Below, piece after piece: positions 16,975-25,326 of a DNA stretch of 42,743 nt. The translations under genes and the position numbers were made by a program. Every line of letters begins with the position of its first letter. Positions within the stretch are counted from its first letter, which is position 1. The stretch covers positions 1-42,743 of the forward strand of contig JARIAT010000077.1 in assembly GCA_029257715.1 (NCBI GenBank), given 5' to 3'. This DNA comes from Faecousia sp. GTDB lineage: Bacteria > Bacillota > Clostridia > Oscillospirales > Oscillospiraceae. The notes under the pieces are model-generated. The model did not search any database. It was given only the letters and a program-made list of their open reading frames with translations, and was not told the origin of the DNA.

Positions 16975-17955
16975 TTACAGCAGATCTTTTCTCAGATCAG
17001 CGGCGGAGCGGGGGCTGAGATCTCCCGGGGCAACATCCAAAACAGTGATACAGCCAACGGTTCCCCGGCTGTGCATCCGACCGACTGCCCGAGCATAGGC
17101 AACCAAAACAGAAGCAGTGAATTCAGGGTTGGAGTCCAGCTTCAGGCTGTACTCGATGACATGACCGTGCTCCTGCTCCTTACCGGAACGACCGGTATAG
17201 ATGACTCGGCCGCCGTGGGGAATACCGGCGTGGTTCCGCAGCAGCTCTTCCTCAGAAATGAAATGAACGGAAGTGTCGTAATCCGCAAAGTAATTGGGCA
17301 TGGTTTTGATTTCCTGTTCGATTTTTACGGCATCGGCGCCCTCTTCCAAAACCACATAGCATTCCCGCAGATGTTTTTCACGGGTGGTCAGCTGAGGATT
17401 CTCCCCACGGCGAACGGATTCCAGAGCCGCCTCAATGGGAACCGTGTACTGACGTGCGTCCTTTACGCCGGGAATTCGTCGGATTGCGTCGGAATGCCCC
17501 TGACTGACACCGCGGCCCCAGAATGTATAGGCCTGTCCGCCGGGCAGAATGGCACCGGCGTAGGCTCGGGCAATGGAGAACAGACCGGGGTCCCAGCCTG
17601 CGGAGATGAGAGCCAGATGGCCGCTTTCTTCTGCGGCGCTGTGAACAGCCGCGAAATGTTCGGGGATGGAGGCGTGAGTATCGAAACTGTCGATGACATT
17701 AAAATGCTTCGCAAGCTCCGGAGTCATGGCGGGCAGATCTGTGGCACTTCCACCGCAGAGAATCAGCACGTCGATTTCAGATTTGTGGGAGAGTACCTCA
17801 GAGGAAGAAAAAACAGGGGTATTTTTGAAAAGCGGCTGAACGGATCTGGGATCCCGACGGGTAAAAATTCCCACAAGTTCCATGTCGGGGCAGGCGGCAC
17901 AGGCGGCCTCAACACCACGGCCCAAATTTCCGTAGCCGTAAATTGCAATTTTCAT
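16975..17955 (-). CDS. ddh: meso-Diaminopimelate D-dehydrogenase
   Basis: A 326-residue NADP-dependent oxidoreductase making meso-DAP from tetrahydrodipicolinate in one step, for peptidoglycan and lysine. The Rossmann start is AIYGYGNLGRGVE (3-15). Family blocks are GIFTRRDP, LCGGSATDLP, VIDSFDTH, ISAGWDPGLFS and FWGRGVSQGHSDAIRRIPGV. A good AAAGGA precedes the start. It is third in the operon dapA-dapB-ddh; its presence explains why no acyl-transfer DAP genes are needed here. Confidence 0.95.
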   Translation of the reverse strand: MKIAIYGYGNLGRGVEAACAACPDMELVGIFTRRDPRSVQPLFKNTPVFSSSEVLSHKSEIDVLILCGGSATDLPAMTPELAKHFNVIDSFDTHASIPEHFAAVHSAAEESGHLALISAGWDPGLFSIARAYAGAILPGGQAYTFWGRGVSQGHSDAIRRIPGVKDARQYTVPIEAALESVRRGENPQLTTREKHLRECYVVLEEGADAVKIEQEIKTMPNYFADYDTSVHFISEEELLRNHAGIPHGGRVIYTGRSGKEQEHGHVIEYSLKLDSNPEFTASVLVAYARAVGRMHSRGTVGCITVLDVAPGDLSPRSAADLRKDLL

Positions 17956-17973
17956 AGGGAGAGTCCTTTCTCA

Positions 17974-18735
17974 TTATTCTGCCAAAAGGCTGTGCATATC
18001 GTAAAGACCGGCAGGTTTTCCGGTTAGGAAAGCGGCGGCAGCTGCGGCACCGTCTGCAAACAGGGCGCGGTCATGGGCTTCATGCTTGAGGGTGATTGTC
18101 TGGTTATCGGTGCCGAAGATTACTTCGTGCTCTCCGACAATATTGCCCATTCGAATTGCGTGAATTCCGATGTCCTCCCGCTCCCGCTTGCCATGTCCGC
18201 TGCGTCCGGCAACGATTCTGGAATTGGGACGGACTGTTTTCAGCTCGTTTGCGAGCATGACGGCGGTGCCGCTGGGGGCATCCAGCTTGCGGTCATGGTG
18301 CTTCTCAATAATTTCGATTTCAGCCCCGGGCATAGCGGCAGCGGCAATTTTTGCCAGCTTGACCAGAAGGGCAATGCCCACAGACATATTGGCGGAGAAG
18401 AAAACAGGAATAAAAGAAGCCGCTTGCTGAATCAGGTCAAGCTCCTGCTCGGTGTGACCGGTAGTGGCGATTACCACAGGAAATCCACCCTGTTTCGCAA
18501 AAGTCAGCAGCTCAGAAGCGGCGCTGTGATGAGAAAAGTCGATAATGCAATCAGCATAGCCCCGCGGAAAACGCAGGGCAGCTTCTTCAAAGCTCCGGAC
18601 CACGGGAATTTCAGATGTTCCTTCAAAGGCAGGATCAATTCCACCGACAATCTCCATCTGAAATTCCGGCTTTTGGGCGGTTTTCCGGACTTCCTTTCCC
18701 ATATAGCCGCCAAATCCGCAGAGTATAACCTTCAT
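17974..18735 (-). CDS. dapB: 4-Hydroxy-tetrahydrodipicolinate reductase DapB
   Basis: 253 residues. N-terminal nucleotide-binding ILCGFGGYMGKEV, substrate motif EKHHDRKLDAPSGTA (about 148-162) with the catalytic His-His/Lys, and the VIATTGHT and FSANMSVGI loops. Reduces the DapA product to tetrahydrodipicolinate. Its ATG starts at the base following the dapA stop (TAAATG), so translation is coupled. Confidence 0.95.
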   Translation of the reverse strand: MKVILCGFGGYMGKEVRKTAQKPEFQMEIVGGIDPAFEGTSEIPVVRSFEEAALRFPRGYADCIIDFSHHSAASELLTFAKQGGFPVVIATTGHTEQELDLIQQAASFIPVFFSANMSVGIALLVKLAKIAAAAMPGAEIEIIEKHHDRKLDAPSGTAVMLANELKTVRPNSRIVAGRSGHGKREREDIGIHAIRMGNIVGEHEVIFGTDNQTITLKHEAHDRALFADGAAAAAAFLTGKPAGLYDMHSLLAE

Positions 18736-19644
18736 TTATTTCTCCTCCTGCACCCGGACACCGGCCTGCTTCATGAGATCCAGCATCTTTGCCTCCAATG
18801 TTTTGTCCATGGGGGACAGAGGCAGACGAAGGATATTTCTGCCATAGCCCATGGCAGAGACAGCCGCCTTGACGGGGATGGGATTGACTTCGCTGAACAG
18901 GGCATCGACCAGAGGCAGATAGCGAAGCTGGGCGTCAAGCGCTTCTTTGGTGCGTCCGTGCAGATAATCGTGGCACATTTTGGAGGTTTCACCGGGCAGG
19001 ACATTGGAAAGAACGGAGATGACACCCTTACCGCCCAGAGAGAGAATGGGGACAATCTGATCGTCATTGCCGGAGTAGATGGTGAGGTCATCGCCGCAGA
19101 GATGGGCAATTTTGGCAACTTGCGACAGATTGCCGCTGGCTTCCTTAATGGCAACAATTCTGGGATGCTTGCTCAGCTCCAGACAGCTTTCGGGGGTAAG
19201 GTTGAAACCTGTACGGGAGGGAACATTGTACAGAATACAGGGAACAGTGGAAGCATCAGCAATTGCGTTAAATGCGGCAATGGCACCGCGCTGAGTGGCT
19301 TTATTATAGTAGGGGCAGACTAGCAGGACTGCATCCGCACCGGCTTCGCAGGCGAATTTGGTCATATCAATGGCGTGATCGGTGCAGTTGGAGCCGGTAC
19401 CGGCGATGACGGGAACCCGATGATTGACTTTTTCAACGGCAAAGCGAATTACCTCATGGTGCTCGGGATCGGTGAGGGTAGCGTTTTCGCCGGTGGTGCC
19501 GGCAACGACCAGGGCATCAATTCCTCCGGCAATCTGTGCGTCGATGAGACGGCCGAATGCTTCAAAATCAACGCCCCGTTCATTCATAGGAGTGACAATG
19601 GCGGTTGCGGCGCCTTCAAAGATAATAGGTTTCATAATATCCAC
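18736..19644 (-). CDS. dapA: 4-Hydroxy-tetrahydrodipicolinate synthase DapA
   Basis: 302 residues of the class I aldolase (TIM barrel) condensing pyruvate with aspartate semialdehyde. The Schiff-base lysine is Lys167 in VAIKEASG, the catalytic Tyr139 lies in YNVPSRTG, and AGTTGE (48-53) is the substrate loop. Two starts are possible: GTG 19644 (4 nt after AAAGGA) or ATG 19635 (13 nt). The second begins MKPIIFEG like most homologues. First gene of dapA-dapB-ddh, preceded by a 180-nt leader with its own terminator. Confidence 0.95.
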   Translation of the reverse strand: MDIMKPIIFEGAATAIVTPMNERGVDFEAFGRLIDAQIAGGIDALVVAGTTGENATLTDPEHHEVIRFAVEKVNHRVPVIAGTGSNCTDHAIDMTKFACEAGADAVLLVCPYYNKATQRGAIAAFNAIADASTVPCILYNVPSRTGFNLTPESCLELSKHPRIVAIKEASGNLSQVAKIAHLCGDDLTIYSGNDDQIVPILSLGGKGVISVLSNVLPGETSKMCHDYLHGRTKEALDAQLRYLPLVDALFSEVNPIPVKAAVSAMGYGRNILRLPLSPMDKTLEAKMLDLMKQAGVRVQEEK

Positions 19645-19666
19645 ATGGTCCTTTCTGATGAGTTGT

Positions 19667-19703
19667 AAAATGAAAAGAAGATAGCCACGGAGCAGCTATC
19701 TTC
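19667..19703 (-). terminator. attenuator-like terminator in the dapA leader
   Basis: Minus strand GAAGATAGC/GCTATCTTC stem (19677-19703) followed by TTTTCATTTT, lying between the dapA promoter and start. It would stop most transcripts unless an antiterminator forms. The motif GGAAGAT also occurs once more upstream in the leader and could compete for pairing with ATCTTC. Confidence 0.7.
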
Positions 19704-19828
19704 CAAAGGTTTGACCGGAATGGAAAACAGCATCACAAGCCCATCTTCCATATTCGAAACATCAGGGAATGAACACACTCCGAAAAGTCGAACACGCAAA
19801 GGAGTGCTTCTCTTATGTTTATACAAAA

Positions 19829-19857
19829 AGAGTAGCACACAGGTGCATGATTGTCAA
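19829..19857 (-). promoter_or_regulatory. sigma-A promoter of dapA-dapB-ddh
   Basis: Minus strand TTGACA (19852-19857), 17-nt spacer, TACTCT (19829-19834). It gives a leader of about 180 nt. Confidence 0.75.
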
Positions 19858-19932
19858 TAATTTGCCATCTCATTCACGAAAATTTTGTGAAATTGTGAAG
19901 AATTTTGAAGGTTTCAAAAAAATGAAAAAAAC

Positions 19933-19961
19933 TTGTCACATTTTGAAAAACTGTGCCGTCT
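19933..19961 (+). promoter_or_regulatory. ECF-type promoter, copy 1 (envelope operon)
   Basis: TTGTCACATTTT (19933-19944), 12 nt, CGTCT (19957-19961), then ATTTACA. Taking TTGTCACA as the -35 and CGTC as the -10, the spacer is 16 nt. The same motif with the same spacing recurs at 24063. No sigma-A promoter of comparable quality lies between here and the gene start at 20003. Confidence 0.75.
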
Positions 19962-20002
19962 TATTTACATAACACTTATGAATCCTGAAGGAGGATACAT
20001 TG

Positions 20003-21520
20003 ATGAGAAAATTTTGGACGCGCGCAGTGGCGTTGCTGCTGGCATCGGCTATGCTGGCAGGCTGCGGCGGCAAGGACAGGAAGCTGAACGGACAAGCAGC
20101 TTTGGACGCAGTTCTGAGTCAGGTGAAATTTGATACAGAACTTTCTGAGGTGGGCAGCAATGCAGTGCTGTATTTCCCGGATCTGCCGGAGGGGACACAG
20201 ATTCAGCTCTATACCGGAAGCGGTTATTTTGCGGATGAGGCAGTTCTTCTGACTCTGCCCAATGAGAGCGACAGCGGCAAGGCAATGAAGGTGGTGGAGA
20301 ACCATCTCAAGGAGCTGCGCAATCAGTTCATGAATTATGTTCCTGAAGAGGTTGGCAAAATTGATGCGGCGGTAACCGTTCAGAACGGAAACCAGATTTT
20401 GCTGGTAATCACGAATGATACCGCTAAGGTGAACGAACTGCTCAGTGGAAGCGACAGCAGCGAAAACACAAGCACGACGGGCAACGAGGATGCCGCCTCC
20501 GAGGGTACGACCTTTCCCGTGAATGAAACCCTCGGACCGCTCCCCGGAGCTACGACTTCCACCACTGCCCCTGAAAAAACCCAGTATCCGCAGCTGACCA
20601 GTCAATCCGGAGAATATCACGACTACGGCACCGGCGTCATTCGTGTGGATAACAAGGCTTACGAGCAGTATACCTTTGTGGAATCCTCTACGCAGCCCTA
20701 TGTAGACATTATCAATTCCGTGGCAGAAAAGCTTAAAGGCGATGCTAAGGTTTACGATATTGCAATCCCCACCGCAGTCGGAATTGTCCTTCCGGATGAT
20801 ATCGCCAAAAAGCTTCCGGGCAATTCCGATCAGAATGACGCAATCAACAGAATTTTTTCAAAGATGTCCGATGATGTTGTAAAGGTGAATCCCTATGACA
20901 ACCTGATGAAGCATCGTGACGAATATCTTTATTTCCACACCGACTATCACTGGAACGGACGCGGTGCTTATTACGCTTATGAGGCATTCTGTCAGGCGAA
21001 GGGAATCACCCCCTATAAGCTGGATGAGCGCAAAGAGCAGAAATTTGAGAATTTCCTCGGAGTACTCTATAACAAAAACAGTGGCGGTGATGAGATCCTC
21101 AAGAATAACCCTGATACCGTTGAGGCGTTCAATCCTCATTCTCCCAATGCAAAGATGCGCTATACCGATCAGAAGGGCAAAACCTATGACTGGAGTATTA
21201 TTATGGACGTGTCCGACTGGGATAACAGCAGCAAATACAGCACCTTTGCAGCAGGTGATAACCCGATTGCCGTTTTTGAAAATCCGGATGTAACGGATGG
21301 AAGTGTTGCGGTTGTGGTTAAGGAATCCTATGGTAATGCATTGCTGCCGTATCTGGTGGACCATTACTCCACCATCTATGAGATCGACTACCGCTACTGG
21401 ACCGGAAGTCTGGTTGATTTTGTTCGGGAAAAGGGCGCAAGCGATCTGATTTTTGCAAATAATCTGCATATGATCGGCAGCAGCTTCCTGATTGGAAAGC
21501 TGGCGAATGTGGCAAAGTAA
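20003..21520 (+). CDS. Lipoprotein with DUF4358 and DHHW (AlgX/DltD-like) domains
   Basis: 505 residues. A signal peptide ends in the lipobox LAGC (Cys21), so the protein is anchored outside the membrane. Residues about 28-150 fit the DUF4358 domain, about 150-195 is a Ser/Thr/Glu-rich linker, and the rest is a DHHW/AlgX-like SGNH-fold domain with HTDYHW (Asp314, His316, Trp317) and a probable nucleophile Ser442 in VKESYGN. Such proteins work with MBOAT acyltransferases in O-acylation of exported polymers. ATG 20003 follows GGAGG at 8 nt. First gene of a tightly spaced operon; the MBOAT gene starts 12 nt downstream. The two-domain fusion is noteworthy. Confidence 0.85.
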   Translation: MRKFWTRAVALLLASAMLAGCGGKDRKLNGQAALDAVLSQVKFDTELSEVGSNAVLYFPDLPEGTQIQLYTGSGYFADEAVLLTLPNESDSGKAMKVVENHLKELRNQFMNYVPEEVGKIDAAVTVQNGNQILLVITNDTAKVNELLSGSDSSENTSTTGNEDAASEGTTFPVNETLGPLPGATTSTTAPEKTQYPQLTSQSGEYHDYGTGVIRVDNKAYEQYTFVESSTQPYVDIINSVAEKLKGDAKVYDIAIPTAVGIVLPDDIAKKLPGNSDQNDAINRIFSKMSDDVVKVNPYDNLMKHRDEYLYFHTDYHWNGRGAYYAYEAFCQAKGITPYKLDERKEQKFENFLGVLYNKNSGGDEILKNNPDTVEAFNPHSPNAKMRYTDQKGKTYDWSIIMDVSDWDNSSKYSTFAAGDNPIAVFENPDVTDGSVAVVVKESYGNALLPYLVDHYSTIYEIDYRYWTGSLVDFVREKGASDLIFANNLHMIGSSFLIGKLANVAK

Positions 21521-21532
21521 GGAGGAACACCC

Positions 21533-22933
21533 ATGGTTTTCAGCAGTCTGCTGTTTCTTACACTGTTTCTCCCGCTGACACTGTTTGGCTATTATATGCT
21601 GCCCGGACGGGGCAGAAATCTCTTGCTGCTGATTGTAAGTCTGCTGTTTTATGCTTGGGGTGAGCCGGTCCACATCATCCTGATGCTCATTACGACCGGA
21701 TATATCTGGGCGCTGGGCCTTGCAGTCGAGCGTGTAAAACAAGAGGGCAAGACGGAGCTTGCCCGGGGACTCATGATTCTGGCAGTTGTGCTGAGTCTTG
21801 CGACACTGGGATACTATAAGTATTTCGGTTTTCTCACAAAGAATATCCCCTTCCTTCAGACGATGAAGCTGAAATCTCCGGCGCTTCCCATCGGTATCTC
21901 CTTCTATACTTTTCAGGCACTTTCCTATATCATCGATGTTTACCGCGGCGATGTGAAAGCCCAGCGCAGCTGGATTAACTTCGCCATGTACGTCAGCTTT
22001 TTTCCTCAGCTCATTGCAGGTCCCATTGTGCGCTATTCCGATGTGGAAAATCAGCTGGTTCGGCGCAGACATTCTACCAAGAAGATTGCGCAGGGAACCG
22101 TGCGATTTGCGGTCGGTCTTGGTAAAAAAGTTCTGCTTGCAAACCAGATCGGTTTGGTGTGGACGGAGTTTTCCGGCATGAGCCAGCTCAGCACCCTTGG
22201 GGCTTGGCTGGGGGCGCTTGCCTTCGCATTCCAGATTTACTTCGACTTTTCGGCCTATTCGGACATGGCAATCGGTATGGGCATGATGTTCGGATTCCAC
22301 TTCCCGGAGAACTTCCGCTATCCTTATCAGGCGCTGAGTGTTTCGGATTTCTGGAGAAGATGGCACATCACGCTCGGAACTTGGTTCCGGGAATATGTGT
22401 ATATTCCCATGGGCGGCAATCGCAGAGGAAATCGCAGACAGCTTCTGAATCTTCTGGTGGTCTGGTCGCTGACCGGCCTTTGGCACGGTGCGGACTGGCA
22501 GTTTTTGCTTTGGGGACTTTATTATTTTGCATTTCTGGCACTGGAGAAATTTGTCTGGAAGCCGTATCTTGAGAAGTGCCCCGTCATGGTCCGCCATGCC
22601 TATACCATGCTGGTGGTGCTGTTCGGCTGGGTGATTTTTGCCTGCCCGGATGTATCTACCGCCCTCGGTTTTTACAAGGCCATGTTCGGCATTGGGGTTC
22701 CGTTTGCGGATCATGCTGCAAGATTCTATCTCGCCGGCAATCTCTCGCTGCTGCTGATTCTGGCAATCGGATGCACTGCGATTCCCAGAAATGTTGTTTA
22801 TGCGCTGCAGCGTCGTGTTCAGCCGGAGGTATATGCTCGCACGGTATATATCGCATCTGCGGTTCTGATTTGGATTAGTGTGGCGTTTCTGGTGGCGGAT
22901 AGCTATAATCCATTCCTCTATTTCCGCTTTTAG
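21533..22933 (+). CDS. MBOAT family O-acyltransferase (AlgI-like)
   Basis: A 466-residue multi-helix membrane protein. MBOAT landmarks are LPIGISFYTFQALSYIIDVYRG, YFDFSAYSDMAIGMG, FWRRWHITLGTWFREYVYIPMGG (His278) and the catalytic-histidine motif SLTGLWHGADW (His318). It would move an acetyl group from a cytoplasmic donor across the membrane to an extracellular DHHW/SGNH partner, as AlgI does for AlgX/AlgJ and PatA for PatB. GGAGG lies 8 nt before the start. It is flanked by two DHHW genes and followed by an SGNH hydrolase gene, all parts of a polymer O-acetylation machine. Confidence 0.93.
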   Translation: MVFSSLLFLTLFLPLTLFGYYMLPGRGRNLLLLIVSLLFYAWGEPVHIILMLITTGYIWALGLAVERVKQEGKTELARGLMILAVVLSLATLGYYKYFGFLTKNIPFLQTMKLKSPALPIGISFYTFQALSYIIDVYRGDVKAQRSWINFAMYVSFFPQLIAGPIVRYSDVENQLVRRRHSTKKIAQGTVRFAVGLGKKVLLANQIGLVWTEFSGMSQLSTLGAWLGALAFAFQIYFDFSAYSDMAIGMGMMFGFHFPENFRYPYQALSVSDFWRRWHITLGTWFREYVYIPMGGNRRGNRRQLLNLLVVWSLTGLWHGADWQFLLWGLYYFAFLALEKFVWKPYLEKCPVMVRHAYTMLVVLFGWVIFACPDVSTALGFYKAMFGIGVPFADHAARFYLAGNLSLLLILAIGCTAIPRNVVYALQRRVQPEVYARTVYIASAVLIWISVAFLVADSYNPFLYFRF

Positions 22934-22942
22934 GAGGTTTCT

Positions 22943-24058
22943 ATGAAGAAAAGACGAAGCCGATTTATTGTTCTTCTGTTTTTATCCCTGTGGCTTTTGG
23001 CGGCTGCAACCATTGCGCTGCCGGTGCGGGAGTTCTCCCCAAATGAAAATCGTTATCTGGCACAACGACCGGAGATCTCTTTCAAGGCGATTCGTACGGG
23101 GGATTTTCAAAATCATCTGAGTGAATTTCTCAGTGACCAGATTCCCTTCCGCTCCGGCTGGATCCGAGTCAATACGACCGTGAAAAAGCTCATGGGTCGG
23201 AGGGAGATTAACGGCATTTATCTGGGAAAGGGCCACCATTATTTTCAGAAATTTACGGACGACAGCTATTCCGCCGGTCGGATGCGGTCTGTATTTCAGA
23301 TGATGGATACATTCATTCAGGAACAGAAAATTCCTACGCAGGTGATGTTGGTTCCCAGCCCCGGAAGCGTATATAAAGACCGCCTTCCAAGAAACGCACC
23401 TTATTATGATGAGGAGCGAGTTTATTCCACTGCGAAGCAGATGCTTTCGTGTCCGGTGATTGATCTGCGGGAGACGTTTGCGCAGGCCGGGGAAGGGGAG
23501 CTTTACTATCGCACAGACCATCACTGGACAACCCAAGGTGCAGAGATTGCCTATGAGCAGTACTGCAATGCCGTGGGGCTGACCCCGCGGATGCACCCGT
23601 TGACAGCGGTTTCCGAAAAATTCCGTGGGACGCTGGACTCCAAGGTTCTGGATCCCTTTGCGCCGAAGGATACCATCAGCGCATGGACGGATCTGCCCAG
23701 TGTAACCATCACCTTTGACGATGACAAAACCACCGATACTCCATATTTTCAGGAAAAACTCCAGGAGAAGGATCAGTATGCCTACTTCTTTGGAGGAAAC
23801 TGGGGAAAAGTTACGATTGACACCGGTGCGGCAAGCGGCAAGAAGCTGCTGGTCATCAAGGACTCCTTTGCAAACTCGTTTGTACCGTTCCTGTTCGAGG
23901 ATTACAGCCAGATTATTATGTTGGATCTTCGGTATTTTCATGGAAACGTGGCAGATGTCATTGCACAGCAGGGGAGCAGCGAACTTCTGTTCCTTTATGA
24001 AACCTCGAATTTTCTGACGGATAATGGAATTCTCCAGCTGGCAGGAAATCAAAAATAA
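22943..24058 (+). CDS. DHHW family protein (AlgJ/AlgX-like O-acetyltransferase partner)
   Basis: 371 residues. An N-terminal membrane anchor (about 8-27) places the rest outside the cell. The domain has TDHHW (Asp192, His193, His194, Trp195) and a probable nucleophile in IKDSFANS (Asp307, Ser308), consistent with an SGNH-like Ser-His-Asp triad. It shares domain type with the C-terminal half of the lipoprotein two genes upstream, so the MBOAT sits between two paralogous partners. Start 9 nt after the MBOAT stop, with AGGAGG. Confidence 0.87.
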   Translation: MKKRRSRFIVLLFLSLWLLAAATIALPVREFSPNENRYLAQRPEISFKAIRTGDFQNHLSEFLSDQIPFRSGWIRVNTTVKKLMGRREINGIYLGKGHHYFQKFTDDSYSAGRMRSVFQMMDTFIQEQKIPTQVMLVPSPGSVYKDRLPRNAPYYDEERVYSTAKQMLSCPVIDLRETFAQAGEGELYYRTDHHWTTQGAEIAYEQYCNAVGLTPRMHPLTAVSEKFRGTLDSKVLDPFAPKDTISAWTDLPSVTITFDDDKTTDTPYFQEKLQEKDQYAYFFGGNWGKVTIDTGAASGKKLLVIKDSFANSFVPFLFEDYSQIIMLDLRYFHGNVADVIAQQGSSELLFLYETSNFLTDNGILQLAGNQK

Positions 24059-24062
24059 CATT

Positions 24063-24091
24063 TTGTCACATTTTTTCATTCCAACCCGTCT
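24063..24091 (+). promoter_or_regulatory. ECF-type promoter, copy 2 (internal)
   Basis: TTGTCACATTTT (24063-24074), 12 nt, CGTCT (24087-24091), then ATTTACA. It matches copy 1 at 19933 in both boxes, in spacing and in the 3' flank; the 12-nt spacers differ. It lies in the 63-bp gap before the SGNH-sigma-antisigma part of the operon, so the sigma factor gene would be in its own regulon. Confidence 0.78.
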
Positions 24092-24121
24092 AATTTACAG
24101 AAAAGAGAGAAGAGCGCTGCC

Positions 24122-24838
24122 ATGAAACATCGCAAACCCATTGTGCTGATCGGAATAATCGCCATGCTTGCGCTGGCCATGCTTCTGCAGTATCCACAAT
24201 GGGATTCCGAACAATCTGTGGCAACTGCTCATGCTTCTTCCGTGACGATGTCGGATGCTCTGTTTATCGGAGATTCCCGGACACTGGGACTTGCCGAATA
24301 CGCCGATTTGGAAGGAGCCTGCTTTTTCGCTTCCGTGGGTATGACTGCCCGCGATGTTTTCTCAAAAACCCTGTCCGTTGCTTCTGTGGGCAAACTTTCT
24401 CTGGAAGAGTTGCTCAAAGTAAAAGAATATGGTAAGATTTATTTGATGCTGGGGATCAATGAGCTGGAATATCCGGCGCAGGACACCGCAGCATGGATCG
24501 CAGCCGTTTTGGACCGTATTGAGACACTCCAAAGTGATGCAGTTGTGATCCTGATGGGGAATCTTCATGTCAGCGCAGAACGCTCGGCAAAAGACCCCCA
24601 TTACAATAATCCGGCCATTGACGAACTGAATGCGCAAATTGCACGTCTGGCCGATGATCGTCATGTTTTTTACTTGGATCCTAATGTGCTGATGGATGAT
24701 GACAGCGGCGCGCTGGATCCGGAGAAAAGTGCGGACAATGCACATTTGCTGGCCCAGTATTATCACGAATGGGGCGTATGGCTGATGGAGCAGACAGGGC
24801 CGCTGCTGGAGAGGGCAGAAGGAGCGCGGAAGTCTTGA
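24122..24838 (+). CDS. SGNH/GDSL hydrolase-like protein, membrane-anchored or secreted
   Basis: 238 residues. Signal or anchor at about 7-22. SGNH blocks are FIGDSRTLG (Asp51, Ser52 nucleophile), LGINE (Asn113 region) and DNAH (Asp205, His208), so all catalytic positions appear present. It could be an acetyl esterase or transferase acting on the same polymer as the MBOAT/DHHW proteins. The 3' end overlaps the sigma factor start: TTG 24835-24837 overlaps its TGA stop. Confidence 0.85.
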   Translation: MKHRKPIVLIGIIAMLALAMLLQYPQWDSEQSVATAHASSVTMSDALFIGDSRTLGLAEYADLEGACFFASVGMTARDVFSKTLSVASVGKLSLEELLKVKEYGKIYLMLGINELEYPAQDTAAWIAAVLDRIETLQSDAVVILMGNLHVSAERSAKDPHYNNPAIDELNAQIARLADDRHVFYLDPNVLMDDDSGALDPEKSADNAHLLAQYYHEWGVWLMEQTGPLLERAEGARKS

Positions 24839-25326
24839 GCGAAAAAGAATATTTTACCGATCATATCCGTCTGGCCGAGGGGAAAATGTATACCTTGGCA
24901 CTGGGTATCGTGCAAAATGAGGCCGATGCCGCGGATGTGATGCAGGATGCTATTTTAAAAGCGTATTGCAATCTGGAGCAATTGAAGGACCGGAGCAAAT
25001 TTCAGAGCTGGATTCTATCCATTGTTCATAACACAGCCATCGAGTCTCTGCGCAAACGCAGGGATACGGTGGATCTTGATACCCAGTTCGATCTGGAGGC
25101 ACCCCATGCGGGGGTGGATGCGGCGACGAAGCTCACCGTTTGGGAGGCTATTCAAAAGCTGAAGCTTCCATATCGGTCAGTTATCATTTTGTTTTACTAT
25201 GATGGTTACTCCGTCCAGCAGATCGCACAGGTAACCGGGACTTCAACCAGTGCAATCCGGCAGCAGTTATCCCGGGGCCGCAAAATGCTGGCCCAGCTGC
25301 TTGATAAGGAGGATTTTGACCAATGA
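24835..25326 (+). CDS. ECF-type RNA polymerase sigma factor (SigV-like)
   Basis: 163 residues. Region 2 is YTLALGIVQNEADAADVMQDAILKAY...FQSWILSIVHNTAIESLRKRR and region 4 is LPYRSVIILFYYDGYSVQQIAQVTGTSTSAIRQQLSRGRKML. The TTG start at 24835 overlaps the SGNH stop and has AAGGAG 10 nt upstream; an in-frame ATG upstream lies inside the SGNH gene. The anti-sigma start overlaps its stop (ATGA), the usual arrangement for a sigma/anti-sigma pair. It probably recognises the TTGTCACA-N16-CGTC promoters at 19933 and 24063. The RsiV-like partner suggests the SigV class, which in Bacillus and Clostridioides responds to lysozyme. Confidence 0.9.
   Translation: MSEKEYFTDHIRLAEGKMYTLALGIVQNEADAADVMQDAILKAYCNLEQLKDRSKFQSWILSIVHNTAIESLRKRRDTVDLDTQFDLEAPHAGVDAATKLTVWEAIQKLKLPYRSVIILFYYDGYSVQQIAQVTGTSTSAIRQQLSRGRKMLAQLLDKEDFDQ

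Larger units (their letters stand above)
19645..20002. other. divergent control region dapA / envelope operon
   Basis: About 360 bp. The left half is the dapA leader with an attenuator hairpin and a sigma-A promoter. The right half (19860-20002) is very AT-rich and ends in an ECF-type promoter for the rightward envelope operon. Confidence 0.7.

Noticed and set aside
19645..19830. Lysine (L-box) riboswitch or T-box in the dapA leader
   Set aside because: The conserved blocks of either class are not recognisable, though the leader does contain a terminator.
20858..22714. A 618-codon minus-strand ORF antisense to the lipoprotein and MBOAT genes
   Set aside because: The plus-strand genes have signal peptide, motifs and SDs; the antisense product has no recognisable domain.
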